64,000 bases of DNA from Sclerotiophoma versabilis (taxonomy: Eukaryota > Ascomycota > Dothideomycetes > Pleosporales > Didymellaceae): contig JAAROD010000007.1 in assembly GCA_012274445.1 (NCBI GenBank), forward strand, positions 496,001-560,000, written 5' to 3'. This document shows positions 20,834 through 32,071 of the stretch, piece after piece. How positions within the stretch are numbered: the stretch's first letter is position 1; each line of letters begins with the position of its first letter. The notes beneath the pieces are model-generated. The model did not search any database, was not told the DNA's origin, and saw only the letters and a list, made by a program, of their open reading frames with translations. A program made the position numbers and the translations under genes.

Positions 20834-22437
20834 ATGGCGCGACCGAAGTGGCTGGCGTCTCTGACGCAACATGGCGAAAAGCCGCCGACTATGCTAAAGT
20901 TCAGAAGTTCGGATGGCTTCGTTATCGGGACTGTAGCTTTGGCTGTATTCACTGTAAGCAGGATTGAATACTATACCCTCATGGAAACCGCTTTAGTACA
21001 TGACAAAAAGCTTATGTTGCACAGGACATGTTCTTATACGGGGTCATTGTGCCCGTCATACCTTTTGCTCTCCAAAGTCGTAGCGATGTCGAACAAGACA
21101 GGGTACAATACTGGGTCTCGGTGTTGATCGCTATCTATGGAGCTTCGCTTCTTGCCTTTTCTCCTGTCTGCGGATGGCTTGCAGACAGAGGGTCATCTCG
21201 CCGATCTCCACTTCTGCTCGGCTTGCTTGCGCTACTGGGCTCCACCGTGCTTCTCCAGATTGGGGACTCGACAGGTATTCTCATTGCAGGTAGGGTCTTG
21301 CAGGGCGCTTCGGCAGCAGTCGTGTAAGTAGCTAAAGATTTTCAAAAGCACACTCAGCTGACTCCATGTAGATGGGTGATCGGTCTTGCTTTACTGGCTG
21401 ACACTGTGCCTCAAGAGAACCTTGCACAAGCCATGGGATATGTGAGCTTGGGAATGTCTTTAGGCATACTCATAGCACCTTTGCTAGGTGGTGTTGTTTT
21501 CGACAGAGCTGGCTATGATGCCGTTTTCGGCATGGCATACGGTTTGATCGGGCTCGATATTATACTTCGACTGTTGCTTGTGGAGAAGAAGATAGCTGCG
21601 AGATGGGATCCGCTTGCTGGTTTTCAAGCAAAAGCTGCCACGGACTCGCCCAACAGTGGACCTATATGCGCGCGAGACAAGGATACCAACACAAAGAAGG
21701 GCGTCACGCCCGGACAACTAGAGACGTCTGATGTACCTGAAGGTATAACCCTACGAGACCGCAAGCGCGACCGCCTTCCGCCTGTTTTGGCTCTCCTGTA
21801 CTCCCGCCGACTTCTAGCTGCGCTCTTCTGCGCCCTCATCCAAGCCGCACTTCTAACATCCTTCGATTCCGTGCTCACTATTCACGCCGCTAACCTCTTT
21901 GGATGGACAGCAACAGGTGCGGCACTATTGTTTCTACCTATTGTAATCCCGAGCTTCCTTGCACCAGTATTTGGCTGGTTCAGCGACAAGTATGGAGGAC
22001 GATACCCTGTCACCCTTGGATTTCTGGGCGCATGTCCTCCCCTGATCTGCTTGCGCTTCGTCGATGAGGACTCAATGAAGGACAAAGTCATTCTATGTGC
22101 GCTGCTCGCACTCATAGGACTATTCCTCGCGCTGACCTTTCCTCCGATCATGGCAGAGATCTCGGGTGTTGTTGAGGCTAAAGAGAAAAGTATGCTAGCG
22201 AGTGGTCGTGTCGGATTTGGACCAGGAGGCGCTTACGCACAGGCTTATGGTCTGTTCAACATGGCTTTCGCAGGTGGATGCATGGTCGGGCCATTATTGG
22301 CAGGCTTCATCGTCGAAGATAAAGGTTGGCCGATTATGACGTTGGTTCTAGGCATACTCTCGGCTGTCACGGCCGTACCGGCTTGTCTATGGTTAGGAGG
22401 GTGGATATTGAGAAGGAAGGGGGTCGAGCAAGGATAG
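20834..22437 (+). CDS. MFS multidrug-type transporter
   Basis: Three exons, 20834-20953, 21025-21323 and 21372-22437, encode 494 aa. Membrane segment 1 (GFVIGTVALAVFTDMFLYGVIVPVIPFAL) is rebuilt across the first intron, and the MFS loop GWLADRGSSRRSPLL follows membrane segment 2. About 12 hydrophobic helices are visible, with a long charged central loop (about 205-260, DRKRDRLPPVL). It fits the 12-TM DHA1/vesicular-amine-type drug:H+ antiporters, probably exporting small organic compounds at the plasma membrane; the substrate is unknown. Its stop lies 28 bp from the stop of the convergent amidohydrolase, so the two transcripts probably overlap. Confidence 0.88.
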
Positions 22438-22465
22438 ATCGTATGTAGGTGTAGTTCCGATTTTA

Positions 22466-24036
22466 CTACTCTACGTCGACTATTAGGGATTCATCCATGT
22501 TGAAGACTTTGAGAAGTTCGTCGCTGGCTTGCTTGAAATCAACCTTTTCCATCTCTTTCTGCAGCCGGGCTCTGCTGCTGACAACTTTCTTGGCCACGGC
22601 GGTCCAATCTAGGGCGGTCTCACCAGTAGCCTTTTGAGCTGCGACATCAACTGCAATAGGAAGAAGCTTGCCATTTCTCTTCCTAACAATTCCATCAACG
22701 ATAACTGTATCAATATCGGCAGGAGTTGAATGAAGAACGATGGCGGCAACGGCGTCATGCTGAGCTGCAGCAACCATGCTTGGACTTAAGGCATCGAAAA
22801 TGACCAGATCCGCTTTGTACCCTTCAGCGATACGACCGATATCTTTGCTCATGTTTGCAGCTTCAGCACCCTTGATCGTGGCCAGGTTGAATGCCGCCTC
22901 AACACTCAGATTTCCCGGGATCGTGCGTGGCAGCTTGCCCTGCTTCAAGTGGTACTCGTTGAACGTATTCCTTGCGTTCTGCAGGCCAATTCTGGCTTCA
23001 GTGAGGATGGAACCTCCGGTAATGGTATGACAATCGACTCCGAGGCTTGCATTGTTCTGTAGACCAACGGAATCGCCTGTCACGCCTCCATCTATGAAGG
23101 ATGCATCAAAGCAGTAGGGCCGGCCCATTGCCATTTGGAGCTCGGAGCTAGGTGTAGAGCTAAGATGAGCACCCACAGCCTTGATAAGTTCGGCATCAGC
23201 AGATTTAATTTCACCACCGTGAGAGATGATGATACTCTCGTCAAGGAGATCCAGACTCTTTAGGGTTTGAACAACATTACCCAAGCTCACCGAGCCATGA
23301 GTAGTTATGGTCTTGACGCCCTTCTGTTTGACGTGAGCGAACAGTCCCTTGATCATTTCAGGTGGCAGAAAGTAGAGATCGAATGCGAAACCTAACCTGA
23401 CGCGCCCTGCGCCGAATGGCGCTTTGTCCGCAAGCTCGTCAAATGTCTGCATGACCCAGTCCTCGAAGGGATTCGGGTAGAAGCTCAATGGATTGAACTC
23501 TTTTACGCGCATGATGGGTGTATAACAGAATACAGATCGTATTCCAGACGAGGCGGCAGCAGCAATCGCAAGCTTAGCGTGATCGGGTGAGCGAGTAATG
23601 TGCGCGTGATCGACCACGGTAGTTGTGCCTGCTGCGATCCCTTCTAGCATACCTGCAAGCTGGCCATAGAATACATCTTCTGGTGAGAACTGGAACGACT
23701 GCAAATTACCTGCAGAAGTTAGCAAGACTTGACGCGAAGTTCTCGTCAAGACCCACCAGTCACCATGTACTCCAGCAGCTGCTCATTCGCGTGGCGTCCC
23801 TTGAGCTGGGTTTGCCAACCATGATGATGCGTGTCTACAAAACCAGGGCTGATGATCTTATCGGCACAGTCGATGATCTGCGCTCCGTCGCTTGCCTCGA
23901 TATCCGATCCAATTTTTGCGATCTTCCCATTTTCAATCAAGATGCTCGTCTGAGTACGGACTACATGGTTCTCGGCATCGTGAATAAGTACTACACCGTT
24001 CTTGAGCAGAATGTTGGTAACAGGTACGTTTGACAT
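22466..24036 (-). CDS. metal-dependent amidohydrolase (cytosine deaminase / chlorohydrolase superfamily)
   Basis: Two exons, 24036-23757 and 23709-22466, with a 47-nt intron, encode 507 aa. The N-terminal composite beta domain leads to SPGFVDTHHHGWQ, the metal-binding HxH (His70, His72). Further candidate ligands lie in TTHGSV and IISHGGE, and the late LGVDCHTITGG block has the position of the catalytic Asp loop. The C-terminal part closes the beta domain with GYKADLVIFD and DTVIVDGIVRKRNGKL. The layout is that of amidohydrolases related to S-adenosylhomocysteine/methylthioadenosine deaminase, TrzN/AtzA and guanine deaminase. It probably hydrolyses an amide, amine or halide on a heterocycle; the substrate cannot be told. 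It has no signal peptide and is probably cytosolic. It is convergent with an exporter-type MFS gene. Confidence 0.87.
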
Positions 24037-26774
24037 GTTGGGTGTGTTGTGCTGTTCAAGGTCTTTAGAATGATCGCGTGCGCTTTCCTGTTGCCCTTAT
24101 AGCTCCGTCAGCTTACGCCCCAGAATTGATGAACTTAAGTCCGTAGCAAATTCCATGCCTTTTGTCCAGCTGTATAGTTACCCCGTAGGGATGCTCCAAA
24201 CACCGTCCAGGAGCGCTAGATGTTAGCTCTTACCTCTAGCCCCGCTTCTTGGAAGTCAGCTATTGTCAGCAACTTGCCTTATGCAGACAGAGGAGCATAG
24301 GTTTACGTATAGTTAGCTAATGGGAAGCGTTTCAATTTTGCTCAACTTCATCTGGGGTCTTATCCCATATAGATTCTTCACAGCTGTCCACCTACTCCGG
24401 TTCGGCACTCGGATGGTAATTGGCCCGATCTTACGGGATCCTGAGGGCGCGAGACCGAGCGTGTTTATCTGTGACAGACCATCTTACGAATATATACGAG
24501 CATTAGCATTCTGAAGGAGGTGGGAGGCAAATATAACCACGGCAGGTCTCCCAGCTGCTCCTGCAACTCTGTCCAGATCATTCCTAGCGCCCGCTGCGTC
24601 GACCCGAGTAAGCACAAGGTCGTCACAAATGGCCTCTAGTTGTTCTTGAGAGAATTTTCTGACAAGGTTATTATTGCCAGTGTTACGAAGAGGGGAGGTC
24701 GTGATGGGCTGCGAAAGCAGCCAGACAGATGTGTGACGTAATTCGCTGAGGTGTGCCAATAGCATTTCGAAAAAAACAAATATCTTCCTTGGACAGCATG
24801 CAAACATTTAGCACTCAACACACAGCATCGTAGATTTTTTTGGTGCTGTTACTTGAGGCGTCGTCATGAACGCACTCCACGCTCCAGGATGTATCGCGCC
24901 AATCATAGCTCTGATTTTTCGCTCATTGACAGTCTGTAAAGGTTCCAAGCATCACGCAGTTTCGCCCGCCATTTGCGACATCCGCGTCTCAGATCAATCA
25001 TGCCGTCTCTGAATCAATCCCGTCCTTCCAAAGCGCCATACGCTGGTCTTTCTATTGAGCCCAGTCGACAATCGGCACACAGGGCCTCGACAAGATGTCC
25101 ATCACCACAGCATTCGAGGTCGACGATACCGCTCCAGCCCTGAGCTCTCTCATGCATTACCCAATAGCCGCATTATCGGCGGCTCCCGCTGCATAGATCG
25201 ACCGGCATGATTGCGGGCATGGGGGATGCCCCATACGCGTCCAGCTCGAGCATGACTATCTGAGCCAGATGCGTCTATGTGCCTCAAAACGCCTCCATTA
25301 TATCGACACACGGTTCTAGGCGTCGGAAATGACCGTGGAACCCTGAGAGCAATCTTACTGCAGGGACAAGTGCTGATATAGCACCGCCTGCTGCGCCGGC
25401 TGCCAGGCTCGCAGCTAGACGAAGCTTGATATGAATTGCAAGACGTGCCTGTTGGGGCCCTCCCCTTAGTGTTATTGCGCTTCACATAAGTTCCGCTCTG
25501 TGCTGAACTGCATGAGCTGCTGGCGGGCATGCTTTGGACTGTCGCCAGCAGGGTCAAGCGAACCTGATCAGAGCATCACGAGGATGCCAAAAGCAAAGAT
25601 CGCATGCGGTCTGTGTTCCGATTATCGATTGTCCAATTGGTGCAATGCAATGATTAGAAGGACTATACCCTGCAGTGTGAAGAGGATGCGAACCTGGTCA
25701 TTGCCAGGCGCAGTGGTGTTTGGCCCACGTTCTACTTGGAGCCCTAGTATAGCATTACTTATCCAGTCATGAGGGATTCTCGTCTTGAAGCTCGCCATAT
25801 AACAGAGAAATGATTCCATCTTCGCACGACTCTGGTCGAGATATCATCATGCTTCGTGGGATGAGCCATGGTATGACCCTGTCGTCTGCCAGACCCAGGC
25901 ACATTCTCACTAGTGTGATGCGGGCGGATGTGGGTGCCCTAGCCGTTTGTTGGCCGCCAAGTACGCGAACCGATGTCGCCATTCCATGGCACAATTGCGA
26001 TCACTTTACCCTCGTTCTGCGCTTGCGGCAGCAAAGACCATCATAAATGTGTGTGGGTACATTATGTTGTAAATGCACGTTAGTGCGATTCATGCGAAAT
26101 CTGGGGATCAGCAATATCAAAGACGGTGTTGTCTGTCTTGTTCTACGAATCCTCATTTCAGGTACGGTCGGAAGATACAACGTGCTGCGCAGCTAGCCAA
26201 CCAATCTTCTTGGATCCCGCATGCGATCAATCCACGCCTACCAAGACCATCTCGGCTGTTCCTTCAGCCCAGACTTCACAAGCTCAACGCCATACCCAGC
26301 CCAGGCTTCCAAATGTCTTGTCTTCCGCTTGCCCTCTGGCAAAAGATCTTGTGCACTTGAAGCACGTCATTCTCGTCTGCGCGATGTGATTGAACAGAGT
26401 TCTTCCCCTTGAGTTCTTCTCCCACGCCAAGTCAGTAAACGCCGCTCCGAAGAGCGCCGACTTCTTGGACACATTCAACCATCGCATATGAGGCGTTATC
26501 ATCCGGTGTGGATCTGGAACCTTGCAGTCTCTTTCTATGGGCACATGAGAGATCTCCACGGGCAATTTTCTGCAACCTTTAGTATAAGGGATCAACTATC
26601 CTCGCTCAGGTCCCTAGCAGATCTTTCTGGACAACTATACCGACACAAAAAGGTTGTCTTTGTTTCACTCAATCGCACATTGGCCCACGTGTGATTCTTC
26701 AACCTCGCATCGTCACTCCCACGCATCTGACAAAAACGCTCCTTGCCGTCACGAGATAGCACCACATCGCCAAC
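24037..26774. other. 2.7-kb intergenic region, amidohydrolase / sulfate permease
   Basis: Both flanking genes point away, so both promoters lie here. I found no credible gene: the open frames are short, overlap on both strands and match no family. A 64-codon plus-strand frame at 24320-24514 is hydrophobic at its start but ends abruptly. An E-box lies near the right end. Confidence 0.45.
26686..26691 (+). promoter_or_regulatory. CACGTG E-box upstream of the sulfate permease
   Basis: CACGTG lies 84 bp before the permease ATG. In yeast this is the Cbf1 site found upstream of sulfur-assimilation genes; the link to sulfur control here is an inference from position and family only. Confidence 0.35.
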
Positions 26775-29249
26775 ATGGCATCAGCTGGGCGCGGCGTGGC
26801 CAAGGTCCTTGGTATCAACGTCGACTATCGTAAGGAGGCAGACCCTCTTGAGAACTCTGGCGCATTGTCAATGTCTTCGGTCGACACCTACGTTGAGCGG
26901 GACCCTACTGCTATCGAGTGGCTCTCCAAGTTTACGCCTTCTGCTGCAGGCTTCAAGCGGTACATGCGCAGCTTGTTCCCGTTCCTTGACTGGATTTTCC
27001 ACTACAACTTGACATGGCTCTTCGGCGATGTTGTCGCTGGTAAGTTACACCATAATTACTCCGAGACTAGAGAGTAACATCCCTTAGGTGTCACTGTCGG
27101 CTTCGTTGTCATTCCTCAGGGTATGGCCTATGCTTTGCTGGCACAGTTGCCAGCTGAGTACGGTCTCTACACCAGCTTCGTCGGCTTCATCCTTTACTGG
27201 GCATTTGCAACATCGAAAGACATCACCATCGGTACTGTAGCTGTGATGTCTACAATTGTTGGAAACATTGTCGTCAAGGTGCGGGCAGAACATCCTGAGT
27301 TGACAGCTCCAGAGATCGCGAGGGCTCTATCCGTCATTGCTGGCGCTGTGCTGCTCTTCATCGGTCTTACTCGCCTCGGACGCATCGTCGAATTAATTCC
27401 CCTGGTTGCCATCACTTCGTTTATGACTGGCGCAGCTATCAGTATTGGAGCGGGTCAGGTACCAGCTCTTATGGGTATCACTGGTGTCAACACACGTGGC
27501 CCAACTTACCTCGTGGTCATCGATACTTTGAAGGGCCTTCCGCGAACGAAGCTGGATGCAGCAATGGGCTTAAGCGCTCTAGCCATGCTCTATCTTATTC
27601 GAGCCTTCTGCAACTTTATGGCAAAGAAGCAGCCTTCCAGGAAGAAGCTCTGGTTCTTCGTAAGTTATAACTATGCGCCAAAAGTTGTAGTCGCTAACAC
27701 GCACCCTCAGGTCAACACTCTGCGAATGGCTTTTGTCATCCTCCTATACATTATGATCAGTTACGTCGCCAATCGCCACGTCAAGGATGCGAAGAAGGCC
27801 AAGTTCAAGCTCTTGGGTAGAGTACCTCGTGGTTTCCAACACGCCGGCGCACCTAAGATGAACACTGAGATTTTGTCCGCTATTGCCCCTGACATCCCTG
27901 TCACGATCATCGTATTGATCCTGGAGCACATCGCTATTTCGAAATCTTTTGGTCGTATCAACAATTATGTCATCAACCCATCGCAGGAACTTGTAGCTGT
28001 CGGCTTCACAAACGTGATCGGACCCTTCCTGGGCGCTTACCCTGCCACCGGTTCCTTTTCCCGTACTGCTATCAAGTCTAAGGCTGGTGTCCGTACACCT
28101 CTCGCTGGTATCTTCACCGCCATCATCGTCCTTCTGGCTTTGTACGCCCTCACAGCTATGTTCTTCTACATTCCTATGGCGAGTTTGTCGGCCATTATCA
28201 TCCACGCTGTTGGTGATCTTATCACGCCGCCCAACGTCGTCTACCAATTCTGGGAAACTTCTCCTCTTGAAGTGGTCATCTTCTTTGCTGGTGTGTTTGT
28301 CACCATCTTCACAAACATTGAGAACGGCATCTACGTCACTATCGCAGCTTCGTTTGCGTTGTTGCTGTGGCGCCAGCTCTTCACTCACGGCCAAGTACTA
28401 GGTAAGGTCCGTGTCTACCGTGCCACTCCAGACTCGATCGCTCGCAAGGAGGATGGGGCTTTTGCCCCGAACGCCGATCACATTGTCCGCGAAGCCTATG
28501 TACCCATCAACCGCCAAGATGGTACGAACCCAGACATCGATATCGAGTCTCCTTACCCAGGTATTCTCATCTTCCGCTTCAGCGAGGGCTACACATACCT
28601 CAACCAACAAGGATACATGGATGAGCTTGTTAAGCATGCGCAAACTATTGCTCGACCAACAACACTTGACCGCTATGCGAAGTTGGGAGATCGCCCATGG
28701 AACGACCCTGGCCCACGACGTGGTCAGCAGGTCAACGTGGACGACAACCGCCCTGTCCTACGCGCCATTATTTTGGATTTCAGTGCGGTAAACAACGTTG
28801 ATGTCACTTCGGTCCAGGGTCTCATTGATGTTCGCGCTCAACTCGACCGCTACGCTGCACCTGAGAGCGTTGAGTGGCACTTCGCATCGATCAACAGCCG
28901 CTGGACCAAGCGTGCTCTGACAACTGCTGGTTTTGGCTATATGGACCGTGAGCGCTTTGCATCCCGCCAGCATTGGAACCCAGTGTACAGCTACGCACCT
29001 CTTGATGCACCCAGCTCGAAGGTGGGAGATGTTGAGGCTCAAGACGAGATTCAGACTGTCGGCGGACAGAAGGGCCTTGCTGGCAAGATCTCCACTCTTC
29101 ACGGATCCAACAGACCATTCTTTCACATCGACGTACCGGCTGCAGTTGAGAGTGCGATCTCTGGTATTGAACAGAAGTTGGCGCATGTAAGCACTGATAG
29201 CTCTGAGAGGAACCTTGGCCACACGGAGCTTTCCACGAAGCAAGCGTAG
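26775..29249 (+). CDS. SulP-family sulfate permease with STAS domain
   Basis: Three exons, 26775-27039, 27088-27659 and 27711-29249, encode 791 aa. The N-terminal cytosolic segment leads to WLFGDVVAGVTVGFVVIPQGMAYA, the family's first helices, rebuilt across the first intron; YGLYTSFVG and the GAYPATGSFSRTAIKSKAGVRTP loop are SulP signatures. About 10-14 membrane segments follow, then a cytosolic STAS domain from about 545 (VLRAIILDFSAVNNVDVTSVQGLIDVRAQL). It matches fungal high-affinity sulfate transporters (Neurospora CYS-13/CYS-14, yeast Sul1/2), which take up sulfate at the plasma membrane for cysteine and methionine synthesis. The second intron is 51 nt, a multiple of three and free of stops, so retention would insert 17 residues in the central loop. 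Confidence 0.94.
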
Positions 29250-29826
29250 AACATTGCTCCAGTACGTTTTCATAGAATCTGATAGATAGTGGCTGTCCTT
29301 CACTATACTACAATATCTTGGTAACCCATTTGTCCAAATCTCTGTGCACCGCCTTGCACATCCACAGTAAACGGCTCAAAATCGCCTCCACGCAGTCCAA
29401 TGAATGACTTCTGCTTCTTGACCACCTCAGCACCCGAATGGCCAGGGATATTAAGTTTAGCTTGATCATCATGCCACGACCATGGCGTAACCTAAGATGT
29501 AGCATGACTACTTGTCGCAGCTGATCTGTCGTTACTGCAAGCAGAGTAGCGTGACAGGGGTCTCCAACCTTAAAACGGCCTAGATCTTGCCAACCGACCA
29601 CAAGACCAAACCAACCGAATCCACCAACATTCGCACACGCGCATATCTTCTACACACCCCATTGTATACTTGTCATTGCTGATTCTGTTAGGTTCAACGA
29701 ATACAATCTTTATTGTCCCCGTGTCTTGGCTTGTTGTGTATCTTAACAACCTTACGTTCCTCAGTCCGCGGCCGTTCGCTATCGCCAGTTCAGCACTCTT
29801 ATCGACTTTGCACATCTTATCGGAAG
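29250..29826. other. intergenic, promoter of the F-box gene
   Basis: The open frame of the F-box protein extends upstream to a TTG at 29713, but the first ATG is at 29827. No other feature is visible. Confidence 0.4.
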
Positions 29827-31410
29827 ATGCAGACACAATTGCAATCCTCTAAGCAAGCACTGGCTGTCAGCAGCCACTTCGTTCTTACCTCGTCAAATAT
29901 GCAAGCCACACATTCATCACCTTCCCAAAGCGACAGATACCCATGCGACAGACATTCAAGAACCAAGATACACGACCTTCCGGACGATGTCCTCATAATA
30001 GTCTTCTCCAGCTGCGACATTAACACACTCTTGACACTACGACTGACTTGTATATCTTTTGATGCTGTTATCCAAACATACATCAACACCATCGCGCCTT
30101 CCTCCGCACGCACCACATTTCCGGACTGCGACTTACTTCTTAAGCCGCCTACGAACGGATACAGCTTGCGCTGGTTGCGCAATCTCATTCCAGCTCAGTT
30201 AGCTAGTATCGCTCTCGACAAGGACAAATTGCGTCGTCATCCTTACGTTAACTCAGGCTTCCTCTACGGCATACCTAGTGAAAGCGATTGCACAGAAGCG
30301 GTGTACTGGCGACGGCGCCTCACTAACGGATGGAAAGTCCTGAGATCATTCCATCTAATCTCGGCTAGAGTTTATTCCAGCTGCGATGACGGATGTAAGA
30401 GGCCAAGTGCTTTCAGGAAAGTTAGCGGTGGTGTACGGACCAGTCGCATCTGGCAAGCCGTTTCGTGCCAGTATGCCGGCTGTACAGAACATGGCATAAA
30501 ATATGTGTTTGGCTCAAGGCACCGTCGCGACTCTCACGGCATCCACACAGAGGAGCAGAAGGACTCGAAAGACCCGATTCTAGAAGTACGCCGCAAAGAA
30601 GCACAGATTCTGAGGAAGAGGTTGGCACACATGAGGACCCTATCAGACCAAGATCTTCTCGACTACGTATATCTTTGGCGTTTATTACTGCACGTTTTTC
30701 GACCGTACAGCAAACCAGAGACAACGGTATACGACTTCACGCAAGGCTGGTCCTCGCACTCTTCCATACCACGCCCGAGCTGGCCATCCATAATCAGCGA
30801 CATAGCGCAAGGCTGCTCCTGGCTCAACTGGTTCATCCTGCACATCGGCACCGCACCGTTCCTCACTCAATGGACCCTCTCCTCAACCACCTCCACTCGC
30901 GCACCCATTAACCACATCCGCAACACCATCTGGCGCGCCTGGAACACCCGGAGCACCCATCAAATCGAGATTGAGCGCGAATCCATATCAAAGTTTGAAT
31001 TCGCACTGCGCAAACGCTGTCTCTCGTCTGAACGCCTCAAGCGCCTCGAGGCCGAAATGTCGCGAGGGAGAATTATCAACACAATCTGTCTGGATTGCAT
31101 ACCTTGGTTCTATGACCAGCACCACCGGATCCCGCGACCGCCTGCGGATTTCCCATGGTATGGGGCTGAGGAGCCGGTGTGGCTAGATGGCGAGTGCGGG
31201 GTTGCTTGTACGCCTGGGACGAGCTGGAGTCAGCCGGGCGTGCTGAAGGGGGATATGAATAGGTACAAGAAGCGCGTTCGAGATGAGGGAATGAATTGCG
31301 ATGAGCGAGGTCCGCTGGCCAAAGTGGCGTATCTGGTCTATTTGGGTACTGAAGAAGCGGGAAAGCTATGGCCTGGGGTCGAAGCTAACGGGGCAGAAGT
31401 AGCATTCTGA
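29827..31410 (+). CDS. F-box domain protein
   Basis: A single exon encodes 527 aa from the first in-frame ATG; a second ATG 24 codons later is an alternative start. Residues about 48-85 (IHDLPDDVLIIVFSSCDINTLLTLRLTCISFDAVI) form an F-box, the Skp1-binding helix set of SCF ubiquitin ligases. The remainder has no recognisable WD40 or leucine-rich repeats. It contains a Cys/His-bearing patch (SSCDDGCKR, SCQYAGCTEHG) and Trp-rich segments, as in many lineage-expanded fungal F-box proteins whose targets are unknown. It most likely serves as a substrate adaptor in ubiquitination, but that rests on the F-box alone. Confidence 0.75.
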   Translation: MQTQLQSSKQALAVSSHFVLTSSNMQATHSSPSQSDRYPCDRHSRTKIHDLPDDVLIIVFSSCDINTLLTLRLTCISFDAVIQTYINTIAPSSARTTFPDCDLLLKPPTNGYSLRWLRNLIPAQLASIALDKDKLRRHPYVNSGFLYGIPSESDCTEAVYWRRRLTNGWKVLRSFHLISARVYSSCDDGCKRPSAFRKVSGGVRTSRIWQAVSCQYAGCTEHGIKYVFGSRHRRDSHGIHTEEQKDSKDPILEVRRKEAQILRKRLAHMRTLSDQDLLDYVYLWRLLLHVFRPYSKPETTVYDFTQGWSSHSSIPRPSWPSIISDIAQGCSWLNWFILHIGTAPFLTQWTLSSTTSTRAPINHIRNTIWRAWNTRSTHQIEIERESISKFEFALRKRCLSSERLKRLEAEMSRGRIINTICLDCIPWFYDQHHRIPRPPADFPWYGAEEPVWLDGECGVACTPGTSWSQPGVLKGDMNRYKKRVRDEGMNCDERGPLAKVAYLVYLGTEEAGKLWPGVEANGAEVAF

Positions 31411-31549
31411 ACGCCTACAATGCAGTTTGGGCTCATCAATAGACGCCAGTCGCGTTATATATACGGATCGGGTCTACAGGAACAACGCCACGGGACTCCA
31501 GTCGGACGTGTTTCAGTAGGAAATGCACAAGTCCCTTCTCTGGAGGCAA

Positions 31550-32071
31550 TCAATCCCCTCCACCGCCACCACCACCACCACCGCCGCCGCCTCCTCCATC
31601 CCCACCGCTGCTGCACCCACCATCCCCGCCGCCACTATACCCTCCGTCTCCTCCTCCGCTGTAGCTCGATGTGTATGTCGTTGCGCTGTAAAAGCCGCCA
31701 CCACCCCCACTGTATCCTCCTCTGCCGGCCCTCACAGTGGACTTTGAAGTAGCCTTTGGCGGATCAACCCTGACATAACTCGGCGGATCAACCTTGACAC
31801 AACTCGGCGGATCAACCTTGACACAACTCGGCGGATCAACCTTGACACAACTCGGCGGATCAACGCTGACATGACTGGGCTGATCATATATCCTCTGCTC
31901 TTTCTTTTCCAAGTCTGGGGCTGGAGCTGGGGCTGGAGCAGGTTCGATCTGCATCGGTTGCTGCTCTTTGATCGAGTTGGTTGGCGGCTCGGGGTGTGGG
32001 GGCTCGACACGGACGGGTGGGTTGCGTTTGGAAGGGGACTTGGGCATGTTGCCGAAACAGAGGAAGCGCAT
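31550..32071 (-). CDS. small repeat protein with VDPPSCVK repeats and poly-Gly tail
   Basis: A single exon of 173 aa starts at ATG 32071; an upstream in-frame TTG was rejected. The protein begins MRFLCFGNMPKSPSK, followed by a Pro/Glu-rich segment with an (AP) run, then octapeptide repeats VDPPSCVK (three near-identical, then VDPPSYVR and VDPPK), and a Tyr/Gly-rich tail ending in about 14 consecutive Gly. It has no signal peptide; the N-terminal Cys could be lipidated. I do not recognise a family. The frame has no stop interruption despite its low complexity, and the repeats keep phase, which favours a real gene, but expression evidence is needed before accepting it. Confidence 0.5.
   Translation of the reverse strand: MRFLCFGNMPKSPSKRNPPVRVEPPHPEPPTNSIKEQQPMQIEPAPAPAPAPDLEKKEQRIYDQPSHVSVDPPSCVKVDPPSCVKVDPPSCVKVDPPSYVRVDPPKATSKSTVRAGRGGYSGGGGGFYSATTYTSSYSGGGDGGYSGGGDGGCSSGGDGGGGGGGGGGGGGGD
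31758..31876. repeat. 24-bp coding minisatellite
   Basis: Five head-to-tail units of 24 bp. The three middle ones (31781-31852) are identical, and the two flanking units differ at a few positions. They encode the octapeptide repeats of the small minus-strand protein. Confidence 0.9.

Noticed and set aside
25150..25557. Possible gene in the amidohydrolase / sulfate permease gap
   Set aside because: Ser/Cys/Arg-rich random-looking translation with no family resemblance and no start context.
27744..28394. 216-codon antisense frame within the sulfate permease
   Set aside because: It is the reverse of well-conserved SulP sequence and has no domain of its own.
29713..29826. N-terminal extension of the F-box protein
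   Set aside because: The frame is open, but its first codon is TTG; the first ATG is at 29827.
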